Assembly: GCA_964484465.1 (NCBI GenBank)
Contig: CAZAFL010000016.1
Coordinates: forward strand, 5,121 to 69,120
DNA from: CAZAFL01 sp964484465
Lineage (GTDB): Bacteria; Bacteroidota; Ignavibacteria; UBA10030; SZUA-254
Length of the DNA stretch: 64,000 nt
Reading direction: 5' to 3'
Shown here: piece by piece, positions 16,054-25,656 of the stretch
How the letters are laid out: every line of letters starts with the position of its first letter
How positions within the stretch are numbered: position 1 is the stretch's first letter
Made by a program: the position numbers and the translations under genes
The notes under the pieces: model-generated
What the model was told of the DNA's origin: nothing
Databases searched by the model: none
Seen by the model: the letters and a program-made list of their open reading frames with translations, nothing else

Positions 16054-18678
16054 CTATTTGCCAAGTATAGCTTTTGCGGCAGGTGAATCCTTCATCGGCA
16101 ACGAGTAGCGACGGACACCGTCGTACTTATACAAGGCAGCCGCCACAGCGCCAGCAGTCGGAACAAGGCCGATTTCGCCAACACCCTTTGCTCCGAACGG
16201 CCCTTCCGACTCATGTTCTTCGATGAGGATAATTTCAGTCTCCGGCATGTCTTTTGCCCGAAGAAGTCCCAACGACCGCAACTTGAACGATTCCGGGACA
16301 CCATCGACTAAATTCAAATCTTCAGTGAGCGCATACCCGAGCCCCATGTGGACAGAACCTTCCAGCTGACCTTCGAGGAGTTTCTTGTTGATAACTCTGC
16401 CGACGTCGTGAGCAGCAACAAATTTCTTCAAGCGGCCGCTTTCATCCAGAATACAAACCTGCGTTGCGAACCCGAATGTCATGTGTGTTACGGGTTTGTT
16501 CGTTTTGGCATCGAGTGCCGTTGTATAATCGATAACGACTTCACCGAGATATTTTTTCCCCCTGAGATCATTGAGTGTTTTACCCGCATCTAAATCCTTC
16601 TTCATCTGCTCCGCTGCTTTTATTACCGCCCGACCGCCGAGGACAGTCGCCCTCGACGCGGTCGTCATCCCGCAGGGGGTAGGTTGTGTGGTATCGATGT
16701 CGACTCGAACTTTTCTCGGGTCGATTCCCGTGACATCGCTGAAAAACTGGATCATCACAGTGCAAAATCCCTGGCCCATTTCGGTAAAACCGGTATTAAT
16801 CGTGATTGTTTCATCCTCATGAATCGTGACAATTGCCTGACCGTACTCCGGCATTCCGTTTCCGATGCCCACGTTTTTAATTCCACATGCAACGCCGGCA
16901 AATTTCGATGAATAATACAGGTCTTTGACTGCCAACAACGTTTTCCTGATACCAACCGCCCGTTCAAATACCTGTCCGGTACAAAACGTGTCACCTACAT
17001 CCACAACGTTTCTCCACCGCATCTCCCAGCCGTCGATGCCGACTTTCTCGGCGAGGATATCCATCATGCCTTCGATAGCAAATGCTGCCTGGTTAGCACC
17101 GAACCCACGCATTGCTCCACACGGCAGGTTATTTGTATATACCGCAAGTGCTTCAACATCTGAATTCACAATATTATACGGTCCGCACGCATGCCCCGCA
17201 GCACGCTCAAGTACCTTTGTCCCCACCGAAGCGTATGCTCCTTTATCTCCGATCATTCGAGCTCGGACGGCGGTCAGCCTGCCATCTTTATCACACCCAA
17301 CAGTGTACACCATCTTAATTGGATGACGCTTCGGATGGAGGCGAATACTTTCATCTCTGATGAGCGTGGCTTTCACAGGCTGTTTCGTCAAAGTGGCCAT
17401 GAGTGCGACTTGCGCTTGAATGCTCAAGTCTTCTTTGCCACCGAAAGCTCCTCCATTGGAAATCAATGTTACCTTCACCTTCTCTTCCGGCAAGCCCAGA
17501 AATGACGCAATTTGTTTTCTGTCGTCGAACACTCCCTGTCCCTGGCTCAACACCTCGACAGTCCCATTATTGCGGAATGCGATTGCGCTTTCAGGTTCAA
17601 GGTACGCGTGTTCGATCATCTGTGTGGAAAATGTACGCGTTTCGACAAACGCGGATTCTTTCAAGGCTTTATCGACATCCCCTCGTTTTATGAGAGACCG
17701 TGAGAGGAGGTTCTCGTGATGTCCGTGGACCTGAGGAGCTGAAGGCTTTAGCGCTTCCTCGGGGTCAAAGACTCCCGGAAGGTCTTCAAATGTGAGTTTA
17801 ATGAGTTGCACTGCTTTTCGAGCAACACGAACATTTTCTGCAACAACGCCGGCAAGAATATCACCGATACAATGCGTGACTTCTCCCTCGGCAATAAACA
17901 GCGGCCAGTCTTTATAGATGAGACCCTGATTTCGTTCGCCGGGAACATCCCTGGCAGTAACAATCCGAATAACACCGGGAGTACGCTCCGCCTCAGTTGA
18001 ATCAATCTTAATAATCTTTATGCGGGGATGAGGTGAAAAAAGGAAGGCAGCATGCAGCATGTCCGGCATGGTGATATCGTCGATGTACGGACGCTCACCC
18101 ATGGCAAATTTTTCACCGTCCATGCGAGGCAAGCTTGAGCCAATTTTTCCCGAATAATCGGGTTCGGGCAGCGGCGTTCCCTGCAACGCTTTTGCTGCAA
18201 GGTCAATAGCATCGACGATTTTTACATAACCGGTACAACGACAGATATTATTATTCAACGAACGGGCAATTTCATCACGGGAGGGGGTTGGGTTTTTATC
18301 GATAAGGTTTTTTGCGCGTGTGACTATGCCCGGAATGCAAAAACCACATTGTAAGCCCGCCGAAAGTGTAAACGATTTTGCAAAAATGTTCCGTTCATGT
18401 TCGCTTAGTCCTTCAAGAGTTATGACATTTTTGCCGGCAACATTTTTTGCAGGTACTGCACATGACGAAAGAGCTTTGTCCCCCACTATGACTGTGCAAC
18501 ATCCACATGAACCCTGCGGGGCGCAGCCGTTCTTCGGTGAAATCAACCCTGCCTGCTCGCGGAGAACATCCATCAACGAAATTTCTGCGTCGATGTCTGC
18601 CGAAAACGGCTGACCGTTGAGCGTAAACTCAACCGTTTGCGATTGCAGCGTAGCCTTTTTGTTCAATACGTCATGCAT
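16054..18678 (-). CDS. xdhD: XdhD-type molybdenum hydroxylase: fused [2Fe-2S] and molybdopterin domains
   Basis: The 874-residue protein fuses an N-terminal pair of [2Fe-2S] domains (CAPQGSCGCC at 52-61; CGFCIPG and ICRCTGY at about 120-165) directly to the large molybdopterin domain, with no FAD domain. This is the architecture of E. coli XdhD and the selenium-dependent molybdenum hydroxylase family. Catalytic signatures are intact: GGAFGGKE, the AMRGFGANQ arginine, GFTEMGQGF, and the terminal GAKGVGE glutamate. Substrate is probably hypoxanthine, xanthine or urate-level purine. Without FAD it must hand electrons to a separate protein; the PduS-like protein or the FAD subunit at 25903-27339 are candidates. 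TGA-ACA-ATG at the junction with ygfK shows tight coupling. Confidence 0.93.
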   Translation of the reverse strand: MHDVLNKKATLQSQTVEFTLNGQPFSADIDAEISLMDVLREQAGLISPKNGCAPQGSCGCCTVIVGDKALSSCAVPAKNVAGKNVITLEGLSEHERNIFAKSFTLSAGLQCGFCIPGIVTRAKNLIDKNPTPSRDEIARSLNNNICRCTGYVKIVDAIDLAAKALQGTPLPEPDYSGKIGSSLPRMDGEKFAMGERPYIDDITMPDMLHAAFLFSPHPRIKIIKIDSTEAERTPGVIRIVTARDVPGERNQGLIYKDWPLFIAEGEVTHCIGDILAGVVAENVRVARKAVQLIKLTFEDLPGVFDPEEALKPSAPQVHGHHENLLSRSLIKRGDVDKALKESAFVETRTFSTQMIEHAYLEPESAIAFRNNGTVEVLSQGQGVFDDRKQIASFLGLPEEKVKVTLISNGGAFGGKEDLSIQAQVALMATLTKQPVKATLIRDESIRLHPKRHPIKMVYTVGCDKDGRLTAVRARMIGDKGAYASVGTKVLERAAGHACGPYNIVNSDVEALAVYTNNLPCGAMRGFGANQAAFAIEGMMDILAEKVGIDGWEMRWRNVVDVGDTFCTGQVFERAVGIRKTLLAVKDLYYSSKFAGVACGIKNVGIGNGMPEYGQAIVTIHEDETITINTGFTEMGQGFCTVMIQFFSDVTGIDPRKVRVDIDTTQPTPCGMTTASRATVLGGRAVIKAAEQMKKDLDAGKTLNDLRGKKYLGEVVIDYTTALDAKTNKPVTHMTFGFATQVCILDESGRLKKFVAAHDVGRVINKKLLEGQLEGSVHMGLGYALTEDLNLVDGVPESFKLRSLGLLRAKDMPETEIILIEEHESEGPFGAKGVGEIGLVPTAGAVAAALYKYDGVRRYSLPMKDSPAAKAILGK

Positions 18679-18681
18679 TGT

Positions 18682-20640
18682 TCAAAATTCAATTGCGTCG
18701 ATGTTTACAAAATGAACCCGGTTCGAATTGAGCATCCCTTTCATTAGCGTAGCCATCGCGTGGTAATACGCCATATCCACCTTCACGCTTGAACCATTGT
18801 CCCGTGCTCTTGCCCCGAGAATTCTCGACATATTCCAGTCGATTGTCACCACGGCGTCAATCGTTGCAAACGTGGCTGACGTTCTCTGCTCATCGAGCGA
18901 CAATTCATATTCTTTATCCCTGAAGCGTCCCTGGAGCGCGACATTCTTTTTATTTCCCGTAAATACAAAACCGCTCAACGAATTCCATTTTTTAAACATC
19001 TCGGTAGAACCAAAAAATCTCGGCTTCTCGATATACGGCCCGCCGTCTTCAGGACAAAAAACATCACAGTTGCCACATTCATTACATGCATCCGCGAACG
19101 TAGCGATTTGGTGAATTTCCCTGATCTTGAATAGTCCGCCTTCAACTTCGCGCCACGTATTTTCTTTAATTTCGACATTTTTATATTGAATTTCAACAGG
19201 TTCAACCTCAAAATAGAAGTTTGCATCATTCGGGCAAACCGGGATGCATTTGTCACAATTAATGCAATCCCATAAATGTAAATGACTTCCAATTTTTTTC
19301 GGGATTTTTTGATTACTTTCGAAATGATAACGATGATGTTCGACAGTTTTCTTCAATACTTCGGCAGTGTTTTGCATTACTACCGAGTTAACGTCATTGG
19401 ATGCGGCGCTTGATTTCAGATAGTTATGTTGAAATTCTTTTATTGTCACAGCGCCAGCCGCTTTCATCTTTTGTTCGAGGTTCACGAGATACTGTGGAAG
19501 CCTGCCGTAGCCGCCTGGCCGCAAAAGATCTGTGCAAGTAGTAACCGGAACAAGCCCCACCGCTACACAATCCGCAAAGTTGTTTGCATCGACCCCAGCA
19601 GAAAATGAAATGGGAAAATCTGCTCCGAACGCTTTTCTCCATTCATCAACGAGCGCAAGATGCAGAACATGCAAAGGTTGACCGGAAAGATACTGAATTT
19701 TATCTTTAAGAAATTTCCCCTTATTAATAACTTCAAGAGTATTGCCAAATTTTACGCCGACCGTTTTTCCCGCCTTTGCGGCAACAGATTGTAACCTTCG
19801 GACAACCCCGACTGCATCCTGGAACATGATGTTCACCTTGTAGATGTTTTCATTCACCTCAATGTCCCGGTATCCAAGTTTTTCATGAAGAAGAAATTCG
19901 ACACGCTCCCTTCCCAGCATCGGAGGATTCATCTTTATAATGACATGAAAATCCATTTCGGAGAGAAGAAACTCGCAAATCCTTTCAATCTCGTTTGCCG
20001 GCGTGCCGTGGAATGTGGAGAGGGTGATGCTGTTCCCAATTTCCGACTTGAAATTATTGTTACGATAAGATGAAAACTCTGAAGGGATTTGTTTTCGGTA
20101 TTCCTCTATCAATCCTGAAGCGTTCTTCATAGCGCTCAGCCACTGACGAATTTGCGAACTCTGAATCCCCGCAAGGTCATAACCGACACTTATGTCAAAG
20201 ATCGTGTCAAGGTTGTTGTGTTCAGCGAACAACCATCCCTTAAGAATTTCGATGACCACGCTTGCCTTGACATATTCTTTCAGCGATTCATCGAGAAGAA
20301 GTTCCTGCGACCATTCGGTATTGTAGCCGATGGTCGCCATATCGATACATGGCCTTGTCAGTTTTAACCTGTCGTTAATCTGGACGGTTTTCAGTTCGAG
20401 GATTCGAGAACCGGCCAACCAGGAAAGGACGATATTCTGCGTAAGTTGTGTCTGAGGTCCGGCAGCGGGACCGACTGGATTCGCGGCGGAGTTTCCGCAA
20501 AATGTCACCGACATATCCACTACGTTGCTCGGTCGATAAAATTTTCTTGACGGAAGGTCGAAAATCGAGTTGTTCTTCTTGTACTCATAATAAATACGCC
20601 TGAGAAGATTGGGGAAGGATATTGGAACAAGCTCAGCCAT
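18682..20640 (-). CDS. ygfK: YgfK-like Fe-S flavoprotein lacking the pyridine-nucleotide domain
   Basis: The 652-residue protein has an N-terminal TIM-barrel resembling dihydroorotate/dihydropyrimidine dehydrogenase (GPAAGPQTQL, VGVKFGNTLEV, LRPGGYGR). It then goes straight into ferredoxin clusters CINCDKCIPVCP (about 458-469) and CNECGNCDVFCP (about 517-528) and a YgfK-type C-terminus. E. coli YgfK is about 1,030 residues and carries an FAD/NAD(P)H domain with GxGxxG motifs between barrel and ferredoxin; I see none here. The gene is not frameshifted, so the shorter form appears natural. It presumably reduces a purine- or pyrimidine-ring double bond with electrons from a partner. The old name putative selenate reductase is not supported. 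Confidence 0.88.
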   Translation of the reverse strand: MAELVPISFPNLLRRIYYEYKKNNSIFDLPSRKFYRPSNVVDMSVTFCGNSAANPVGPAAGPQTQLTQNIVLSWLAGSRILELKTVQINDRLKLTRPCIDMATIGYNTEWSQELLLDESLKEYVKASVVIEILKGWLFAEHNNLDTIFDISVGYDLAGIQSSQIRQWLSAMKNASGLIEEYRKQIPSEFSSYRNNNFKSEIGNSITLSTFHGTPANEIERICEFLLSEMDFHVIIKMNPPMLGRERVEFLLHEKLGYRDIEVNENIYKVNIMFQDAVGVVRRLQSVAAKAGKTVGVKFGNTLEVINKGKFLKDKIQYLSGQPLHVLHLALVDEWRKAFGADFPISFSAGVDANNFADCVAVGLVPVTTCTDLLRPGGYGRLPQYLVNLEQKMKAAGAVTIKEFQHNYLKSSAASNDVNSVVMQNTAEVLKKTVEHHRYHFESNQKIPKKIGSHLHLWDCINCDKCIPVCPNDANFYFEVEPVEIQYKNVEIKENTWREVEGGLFKIREIHQIATFADACNECGNCDVFCPEDGGPYIEKPRFFGSTEMFKKWNSLSGFVFTGNKKNVALQGRFRDKEYELSLDEQRTSATFATIDAVVTIDWNMSRILGARARDNGSSVKVDMAYYHAMATLMKGMLNSNRVHFVNIDAIEF

Positions 20641-20730
20641 GTGTTAGCGATTTATTCTTCAGTGCGCTAAATGTCGTTCTCTCAAATTTTTTTATTTAAA
20701 TACACAAATTGTGATTTCAAAATATCCTCG

Positions 20731-22029
20731 TTACACTTTTCTCATCCTCTCCCACAACCTCGTTGCCACTTTTCCCGCTTTCTCATTAACCTTTGCCACA
20801 TCGAGACCAACGACTTCCCTGTTTTTCACTACCCACTTCCCGTGAACCATCACCGACTCAACCATGGAGGAATTCATTCCAAACAAAACATGTCCGGAAA
20901 GATTTTGTTTTGTGATTGGCGTTGGAGGAGCATAATTCACTACGATAAGGTCGGCAACAGAATTTTTCGCCAATGTTCCAAATTGTTTCCCAAAAATTTC
21001 CGAAACCAGCCGCTGGCCGCCGTTAAGGACTTGTGTGATATCAACGTTTTCAGAAAACCCTGAATCGCGTCGCTTGAAGTAACCGAATTTCGCCTCTTCA
21101 ATCATGTCCGCAGGAAATCCATCCGTGCCGAGCGCGGCCCTTTCACCGAAAAGATGAAGTGGTGCATACCCTACACGGTTGTTCATGTTTGAACGGGGAT
21201 TATGAACCATCCAGCATTTCCCTTCATACACAGGTATAAAATTCTTTTTCGAAAGATGGACACAATGCGCGAGAATAGACTGCTTGCGTAATATGCCGTG
21301 TTCCCCGAGGCGTTGTGTGACGCTACACTGGTAATTTTCCTCAACGTCAATGATATCGCACTTATCTTCAGCAACATGGATATGAACGCCGGTGTTATAC
21401 TTTGATGCAAGTTGCCCGCAGAGGCGCAATGAATCATTACTCAACGTGAAGGAGGCATGCACACCAACCAATCCGCGAAAGTGAGAGCTTTTTTTATTCG
21501 CGCGGATAAATCGTTCATTTTCTCGCAAACCCCGATCCCGTTCCTTCATTCCTCCACGGTCGGTCACTTCATAACAGAGCACTCCGCGCAATCCAACTTC
21601 GTTTATGGCTTGTTTGATAATATCCAGCGACCCTTTGATGGCTCGAGGAGACGAGTGATGGTCGACAAGTGTAGTCGTACCATATGTTACAGCATCAATT
21701 GCTCCCATGAGCGCACTGTAATAAATGGCCTCATCATCGAGCGCGCGGTCGAGTCTCCACCATATCTTCTGAAGAATTTCCAGAAAATTTTGCGGCTGTT
21801 CTTCCGGCATCGGCATTCCGCGTGAAAGGCTTGAATACAAATGTGTGTGTGCGCAGACAAATCCGGGCATTATTAACTTGCCCTTCAAATCATAAACCTC
21901 CTCATTGCGTTTTTGAACAAGGTTTTTTTTCCGATCGCCGATCTTGCCGTCGTCTACACGGATGTCCGCCGATTCAATAGATAGAGGAGAAAGGGTCAGG
22001 ATTGAAGCGTTCCGCAGTAACAGGCTCAA
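20731..22029 (-). CDS. ssnA: SsnA-like amidohydrolase
   Basis: The protein of about 433 residues is an amidohydrolase-superfamily member of the guanine-deaminase/chlorohydrolase branch. Metal ligands are the AHTH pair after VCAHTHL, the HIHVAED histidine, the LAHCVHL histidine and the GTDG aspartate. It matches SsnA of the E. coli purine cluster, which is required in the anaerobic urate pathway. I prefer a TTG start at 22029, four bases after the stop of the upstream gene and preceded by GGGAG; the ATG at 22062 would overlap that gene by 28 bp and add a peptide not typical of the family. Deamination or hydrolysis of a purine-derived ring is the expected reaction. Confidence 0.87.
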   Translation of the reverse strand: MSLLLRNASILTLSPLSIESADIRVDDGKIGDRKKNLVQKRNEEVYDLKGKLIMPGFVCAHTHLYSSLSRGMPMPEEQPQNFLEILQKIWWRLDRALDDEAIYYSALMGAIDAVTYGTTTLVDHHSSPRAIKGSLDIIKQAINEVGLRGVLCYEVTDRGGMKERDRGLRENERFIRANKKSSHFRGLVGVHASFTLSNDSLRLCGQLASKYNTGVHIHVAEDKCDIIDVEENYQCSVTQRLGEHGILRKQSILAHCVHLSKKNFIPVYEGKCWMVHNPRSNMNNRVGYAPLHLFGERAALGTDGFPADMIEEAKFGYFKRRDSGFSENVDITQVLNGGQRLVSEIFGKQFGTLAKNSVADLIVVNYAPPTPITKQNLSGHVLFGMNSSMVESVMVHGKWVVKNREVVGLDVAKVNEKAGKVATRLWERMRKV

Positions 22030-22033
22030 GAAA

Positions 22034-23290
22034 TTACACTCCCGCGAGCGAAGGCACGGCAAGAGTTTCCACCAGCGCCTCGAGGTTCGGTTCGATATTG
22101 AACGCGCTGCCGGCAGCTTCTTTAGCCGATTGAATATCTTTTAATCCATTACCGGTAATAACAACAAGTACGGATTCATTCGACTTGATAATATTTTGTG
22201 TGACGGCCCGGCGCAATCCGGCGACGCCGGCAATCCCCGCAGGCTCTCCAAACACACCGCCGAGCCTCGCGGTGATACGCATTGCATCGAGTATCTCGCC
22301 ATCGGAGACTGCAAGCATTTCTCCATGAGATAATCTCACCTGATGCATTGCGCGACGCCAGTTGCGCGGGGTGCCGACCGCAATACTGTCCGCAATCGTA
22401 TTTGTCTCAGATGAAACCAAATCTTTTCCGGAGTTGAACGCATCGACCATCGGTCGTGCACCCTCAGCCTGGACCCCAAGCAATCGGGGAACACAGTCGA
22501 TGAACCCAAGCCGCTTCATCTCCTGCAGCCCTTTGCCAATGCCTCCGATTGTGCAACCGTCTCCTACCGAAACAACAACCCAATCCGGAAGGTTGTTTGC
22601 ACACTGCTCGGCAATTTCCAGCCCTGCAGTTTTCTTTCCTTCAACAAGAAATGGGTTGGTACCGCTGTTACGGTTATACCATCCGAATCGCTCACATGCC
22701 TGACGGCATAGGTCAAAGGCGTTTTCGTATGTTCCTTGTACCCTCAATACCGTCGCTCCGAAGATAAGGAGTTGCGTTACTTTCGGCTCAGGCGCTCTCG
22801 CCGGTACAAAGATATAACTCTTGAGCCCGGTTGCGGCAGACAATCCCGCAAGTGACGACGCGGCATTTCCGGTTGATGCACAAGCCACAATGTTGAACCC
22901 AAACTCCATCGCCTTTAAAACACCAACAGAACTCGCTCGATCTTTAAACGAATTTGTTGGATTGCGGCTGTCGTCTTTCAGGAAAAGTTTTCGAACACCG
23001 ACAATGCGAGCAAGCCGGGGCACATCGTACACCGGGGTCCATCCAACCTGTAGATGTGGTGCATGGAGGTCGGGAGAAATTGGGATAAGTTCCCTGTAAC
23101 GCCAATGATCGTAGGGACGGTGTGAAATCTCATTCTTAAGATGCAGAGCCAGCCCGTCATAATCATATTGAACATCCAGAATACCTTCCAGACCGCATTT
23201 CGGGCAGGTAAAAACATTTCCGTATTCATACGATGTACCGCACACAACACACTTCAGTCCGGTAACATATTTTGGTGGAGAGAATTTCAT
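22034..23290 (-). CDS. Threonine synthase-like PLP enzyme with N-terminal zinc ribbon
   Basis: The 418-residue protein starts with a rubredoxin/zinc-ribbon-like CVVCG...CPKCG (about 15-34). It continues with a fold type II PLP domain: the Schiff-base lysine in NPTNSFKDRA, the ACASTGNAASSLAG asparagine loop, and the SVGDGCTIGGIGKG phosphate cup. These are threonine-synthase features. Threonine synthase, threonine dehydratase and diaminopropionate ammonia-lyase share this fold, and the gene sits inside a purine operon between ssnA and the xanthine dehydrogenase subunit, not with thrA or thrB. It may therefore act on a purine-derived amino acid instead of, or as well as, phosphohomoserine. Family firm, substrate open. 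Confidence 0.85.
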   Translation of the reverse strand: MKFSPPKYVTGLKCVVCGTSYEYGNVFTCPKCGLEGILDVQYDYDGLALHLKNEISHRPYDHWRYRELIPISPDLHAPHLQVGWTPVYDVPRLARIVGVRKLFLKDDSRNPTNSFKDRASSVGVLKAMEFGFNIVACASTGNAASSLAGLSAATGLKSYIFVPARAPEPKVTQLLIFGATVLRVQGTYENAFDLCRQACERFGWYNRNSGTNPFLVEGKKTAGLEIAEQCANNLPDWVVVSVGDGCTIGGIGKGLQEMKRLGFIDCVPRLLGVQAEGARPMVDAFNSGKDLVSSETNTIADSIAVGTPRNWRRAMHQVRLSHGEMLAVSDGEILDAMRITARLGGVFGEPAGIAGVAGLRRAVTQNIIKSNESVLVVITGNGLKDIQSAKEAAGSAFNIEPNLEALVETLAVPSLAGV

Positions 23291-23304
23291 ATCAGGAATT
23301 GAAT

Positions 23305-25656
23305 TTATTGACCGACAAGTTCTGGCACTTTTTTCTGTGCGATGCTCTTTTTGAGGGCTTCAATCGACAATAGAATCACTTCATTTGTCGCGGGCAATGA
23401 GAACTCCGGTTCAAACTCATAATTACCGACCGCAGAGATCGCGTCCTTAATTGCTAGCCAGCATGAAAGTGCAAGCATGAACGGCGGTTCGGCAACGGCT
23501 TTACTCTGGCGAATAGTGTTGGGGTTCGGTACACCCTGAAGTAACTCGGTTCGAAAATCTTTTGGGATATCCTGCACAGACGGAATCTTGTACGTATCCG
23601 GTGAATGCGTCAGCAAATTTCCTTTGTCATCCCATTTAATCTCTTCGGTCGTACACCATCCAACTCCCTGGATATATCCTCCTTCAACCTGCCCGATATC
23701 GATGCGCGGATTAAGTGAATCGCCGACATCGTGGAGAATATCAGTTCTTAAAATTGTATGGCGGCCTGTCAGGACATCGAGCAACACTTCTGTAACCGCC
23801 ATACCGAACGCAAAATAGTGGAACGGTTTGCCGAAACCTTTCTCTTTATCCCATCCAACATCGGGTGTTTTGTAAAAACCGGTTGCGCTAAGCTGAATCT
23901 GATGGAGGTGTAGCAACGGAATTGCATCGGCAAATGCGATTTTCCTTTCCGGATGTATTGAATCAAATATAACATCATCCTTAAAGACTATGGATGTCCC
24001 GACCGATGGAGGATTGGAATATTTTTCGGTAAAGATTTTGGCAACCCCTTCCCCCATTCTTGATTTCAGAATATCGACCGCATTCTTCACCGCCATACCG
24101 TTCAGGTCGGCGCCCGCGGATGCTGCAGTCGCGGATGTATTCGGAACTTTCGAAGTGTTTGTTGCATTCACTTTCACCCGATTAAGGTTCACGCCGAATT
24201 CCGCGGCAGCCACCTGTTGCATTTTTGTGTGCAGCCCCTGCCCCATTTCCGTCCCTCCGTGATTGACAAGGATCGTTCCATCCTTGTACACCAGAACCAG
24301 TGCTCCTGCCTGATTGAGAAAGGAGGTCGTGAAGGAAATGCCGAATTTCACAGGCGTTAACGCAAGACCTTTTTTGTAGAATTCATTCGTCGAATTGAAT
24401 TCGTCAATTTCCTTTCTTCGGTCGGAATAACCGGATGTCTTCATGAGCTGGTTATACATCATGAAGAGCCTGTTATTCTCGACCTCTTCGCCATAATGTG
24501 TGATGTTATTCGATTCCTGACCGTAAAAATTCAAACGGCGAATATCGGTGGCGTCTTTTCCGCTGGTTGCTGACAAACATCGCGCGACCCTATCGATCAC
24601 CTGTTCGATGACAGCCATCCCTTGCGGACCGCCAAATCCTCTGAACGCGGTATTCGACGGAAGGTTTGTCTTATACACTTTTCCAACAACCCTTAGGTTC
24701 GGAATAAAATATGCGTTATCAATATGAAGCATTGCCCGCTGCAATATCGCGAAGGAAAGATCCGTAGCGCACCCTCCATCACTGTTCAATTCCACGTCAA
24801 GCGCCAGAAGCTTTCCTTCATCATCAAATCCTGCCTGATATTTTGAAAGGAAGCGATGACGTTTTCCTGTCATGATCTGGTCGTCGTCGCGGAACAGTCG
24901 GATTTTCACGGGACGTTTTGTCGCCCGGGTGAGTAATGCGGTCCAGCACGCAGTGTGATTTGCCTGCGTCTCCTTCCCTCCGAATGCTCCGCCCATTCGT
25001 CTCACTTCAACGACAACCTCATGTTTACCGATACCGAGAAGTTCTGCAATCAGCGCCTGCGTTTCCGACGGGTGCTGCGTTGAGCTGTAGACGTTCATCT
25101 CTTTCCCTTCACCGGGTATGCAAAGACAAACGTGAGTTTCGAGGTACCAGTGTTCCTGCGCACCGGTCCGCAATTCGCCGCTGATGACATGAGGTGATGA
25201 TTTCAACGCCTCTTCCACGGTTCCCCGTTCGATTTTCGCCGGCGGACCTAATAGAGTGTTTTTTTCGATAGCTCTTTCGAGTGTGAGAACCGGGTCGAGT
25301 AACTGGAACTCAATTTTAATGCGTTTTTCTGCCTCCAGGCATTGCTCCTCAGTTTCAGCAGCGATCAAAAACATTGCCTGACCGATACATATCACTTCAT
25401 TTTCGGCGAGACACAATTCATCTTTGACAACGGGACCCATCTGATTGTGTCCGGGGATATCTTTATAACACAACACGGCATGAACGCCGGGGACCTTTTT
25501 AGCTTCACTCAAATCGAAAGAAGTAATCTTCGCGTGCGCGTGCGGGCTGTAAACAACTTTTCCAGTAAGGAGCTGCTCATTGACGAGTATATCGTCGACA
25601 TACACAGCTCTGCCTGAAACATGCAAGCGGGCAGATTCGTGAGATATGTTATTCAT
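23305..25656 (-). CDS. xdhB: Xanthine dehydrogenase, molybdopterin-binding subunit
   Basis: The 783-residue protein is the length of the bacterial xanthine dehydrogenase large subunit. Residues known to act in bovine and Rhodobacter enzymes are conserved: the glutamine in GAQEHWYLE, the phenylalanine-glutamate pair in MGGAFGGKE, the arginine in NTAFRGFGGPQG, and the base glutamate in SKAVAEPPF. GTEMGQGLHTK and NTSKVPNTSATAAS are further cofactor contacts. This fits oxidation of hypoxanthine and xanthine to urate. It is followed by the threonine-synthase-like gene after 14 bp and preceded by its Fe-S/FAD subunit across 246 bp. MocA and XdhC in the same block supply the cofactor. Confidence 0.95.
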   Translation of the reverse strand: MNNISHESARLHVSGRAVYVDDILVNEQLLTGKVVYSPHAHAKITSFDLSEAKKVPGVHAVLCYKDIPGHNQMGPVVKDELCLAENEVICIGQAMFLIAAETEEQCLEAEKRIKIEFQLLDPVLTLERAIEKNTLLGPPAKIERGTVEEALKSSPHVISGELRTGAQEHWYLETHVCLCIPGEGKEMNVYSSTQHPSETQALIAELLGIGKHEVVVEVRRMGGAFGGKETQANHTACWTALLTRATKRPVKIRLFRDDDQIMTGKRHRFLSKYQAGFDDEGKLLALDVELNSDGGCATDLSFAILQRAMLHIDNAYFIPNLRVVGKVYKTNLPSNTAFRGFGGPQGMAVIEQVIDRVARCLSATSGKDATDIRRLNFYGQESNNITHYGEEVENNRLFMMYNQLMKTSGYSDRRKEIDEFNSTNEFYKKGLALTPVKFGISFTTSFLNQAGALVLVYKDGTILVNHGGTEMGQGLHTKMQQVAAAEFGVNLNRVKVNATNTSKVPNTSATAASAGADLNGMAVKNAVDILKSRMGEGVAKIFTEKYSNPPSVGTSIVFKDDVIFDSIHPERKIAFADAIPLLHLHQIQLSATGFYKTPDVGWDKEKGFGKPFHYFAFGMAVTEVLLDVLTGRHTILRTDILHDVGDSLNPRIDIGQVEGGYIQGVGWCTTEEIKWDDKGNLLTHSPDTYKIPSVQDIPKDFRTELLQGVPNPNTIRQSKAVAEPPFMLALSCWLAIKDAISAVGNYEFEPEFSLPATNEVILLSIEALKKSIAQKKVPELVGQ

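Noticed and set aside
18682..20640. Selenate reductase
   Set aside because: The historical family name of YgfK is not supported by any feature; the barrel and ferredoxin domains and the gene context point to ring reduction in purine metabolism.
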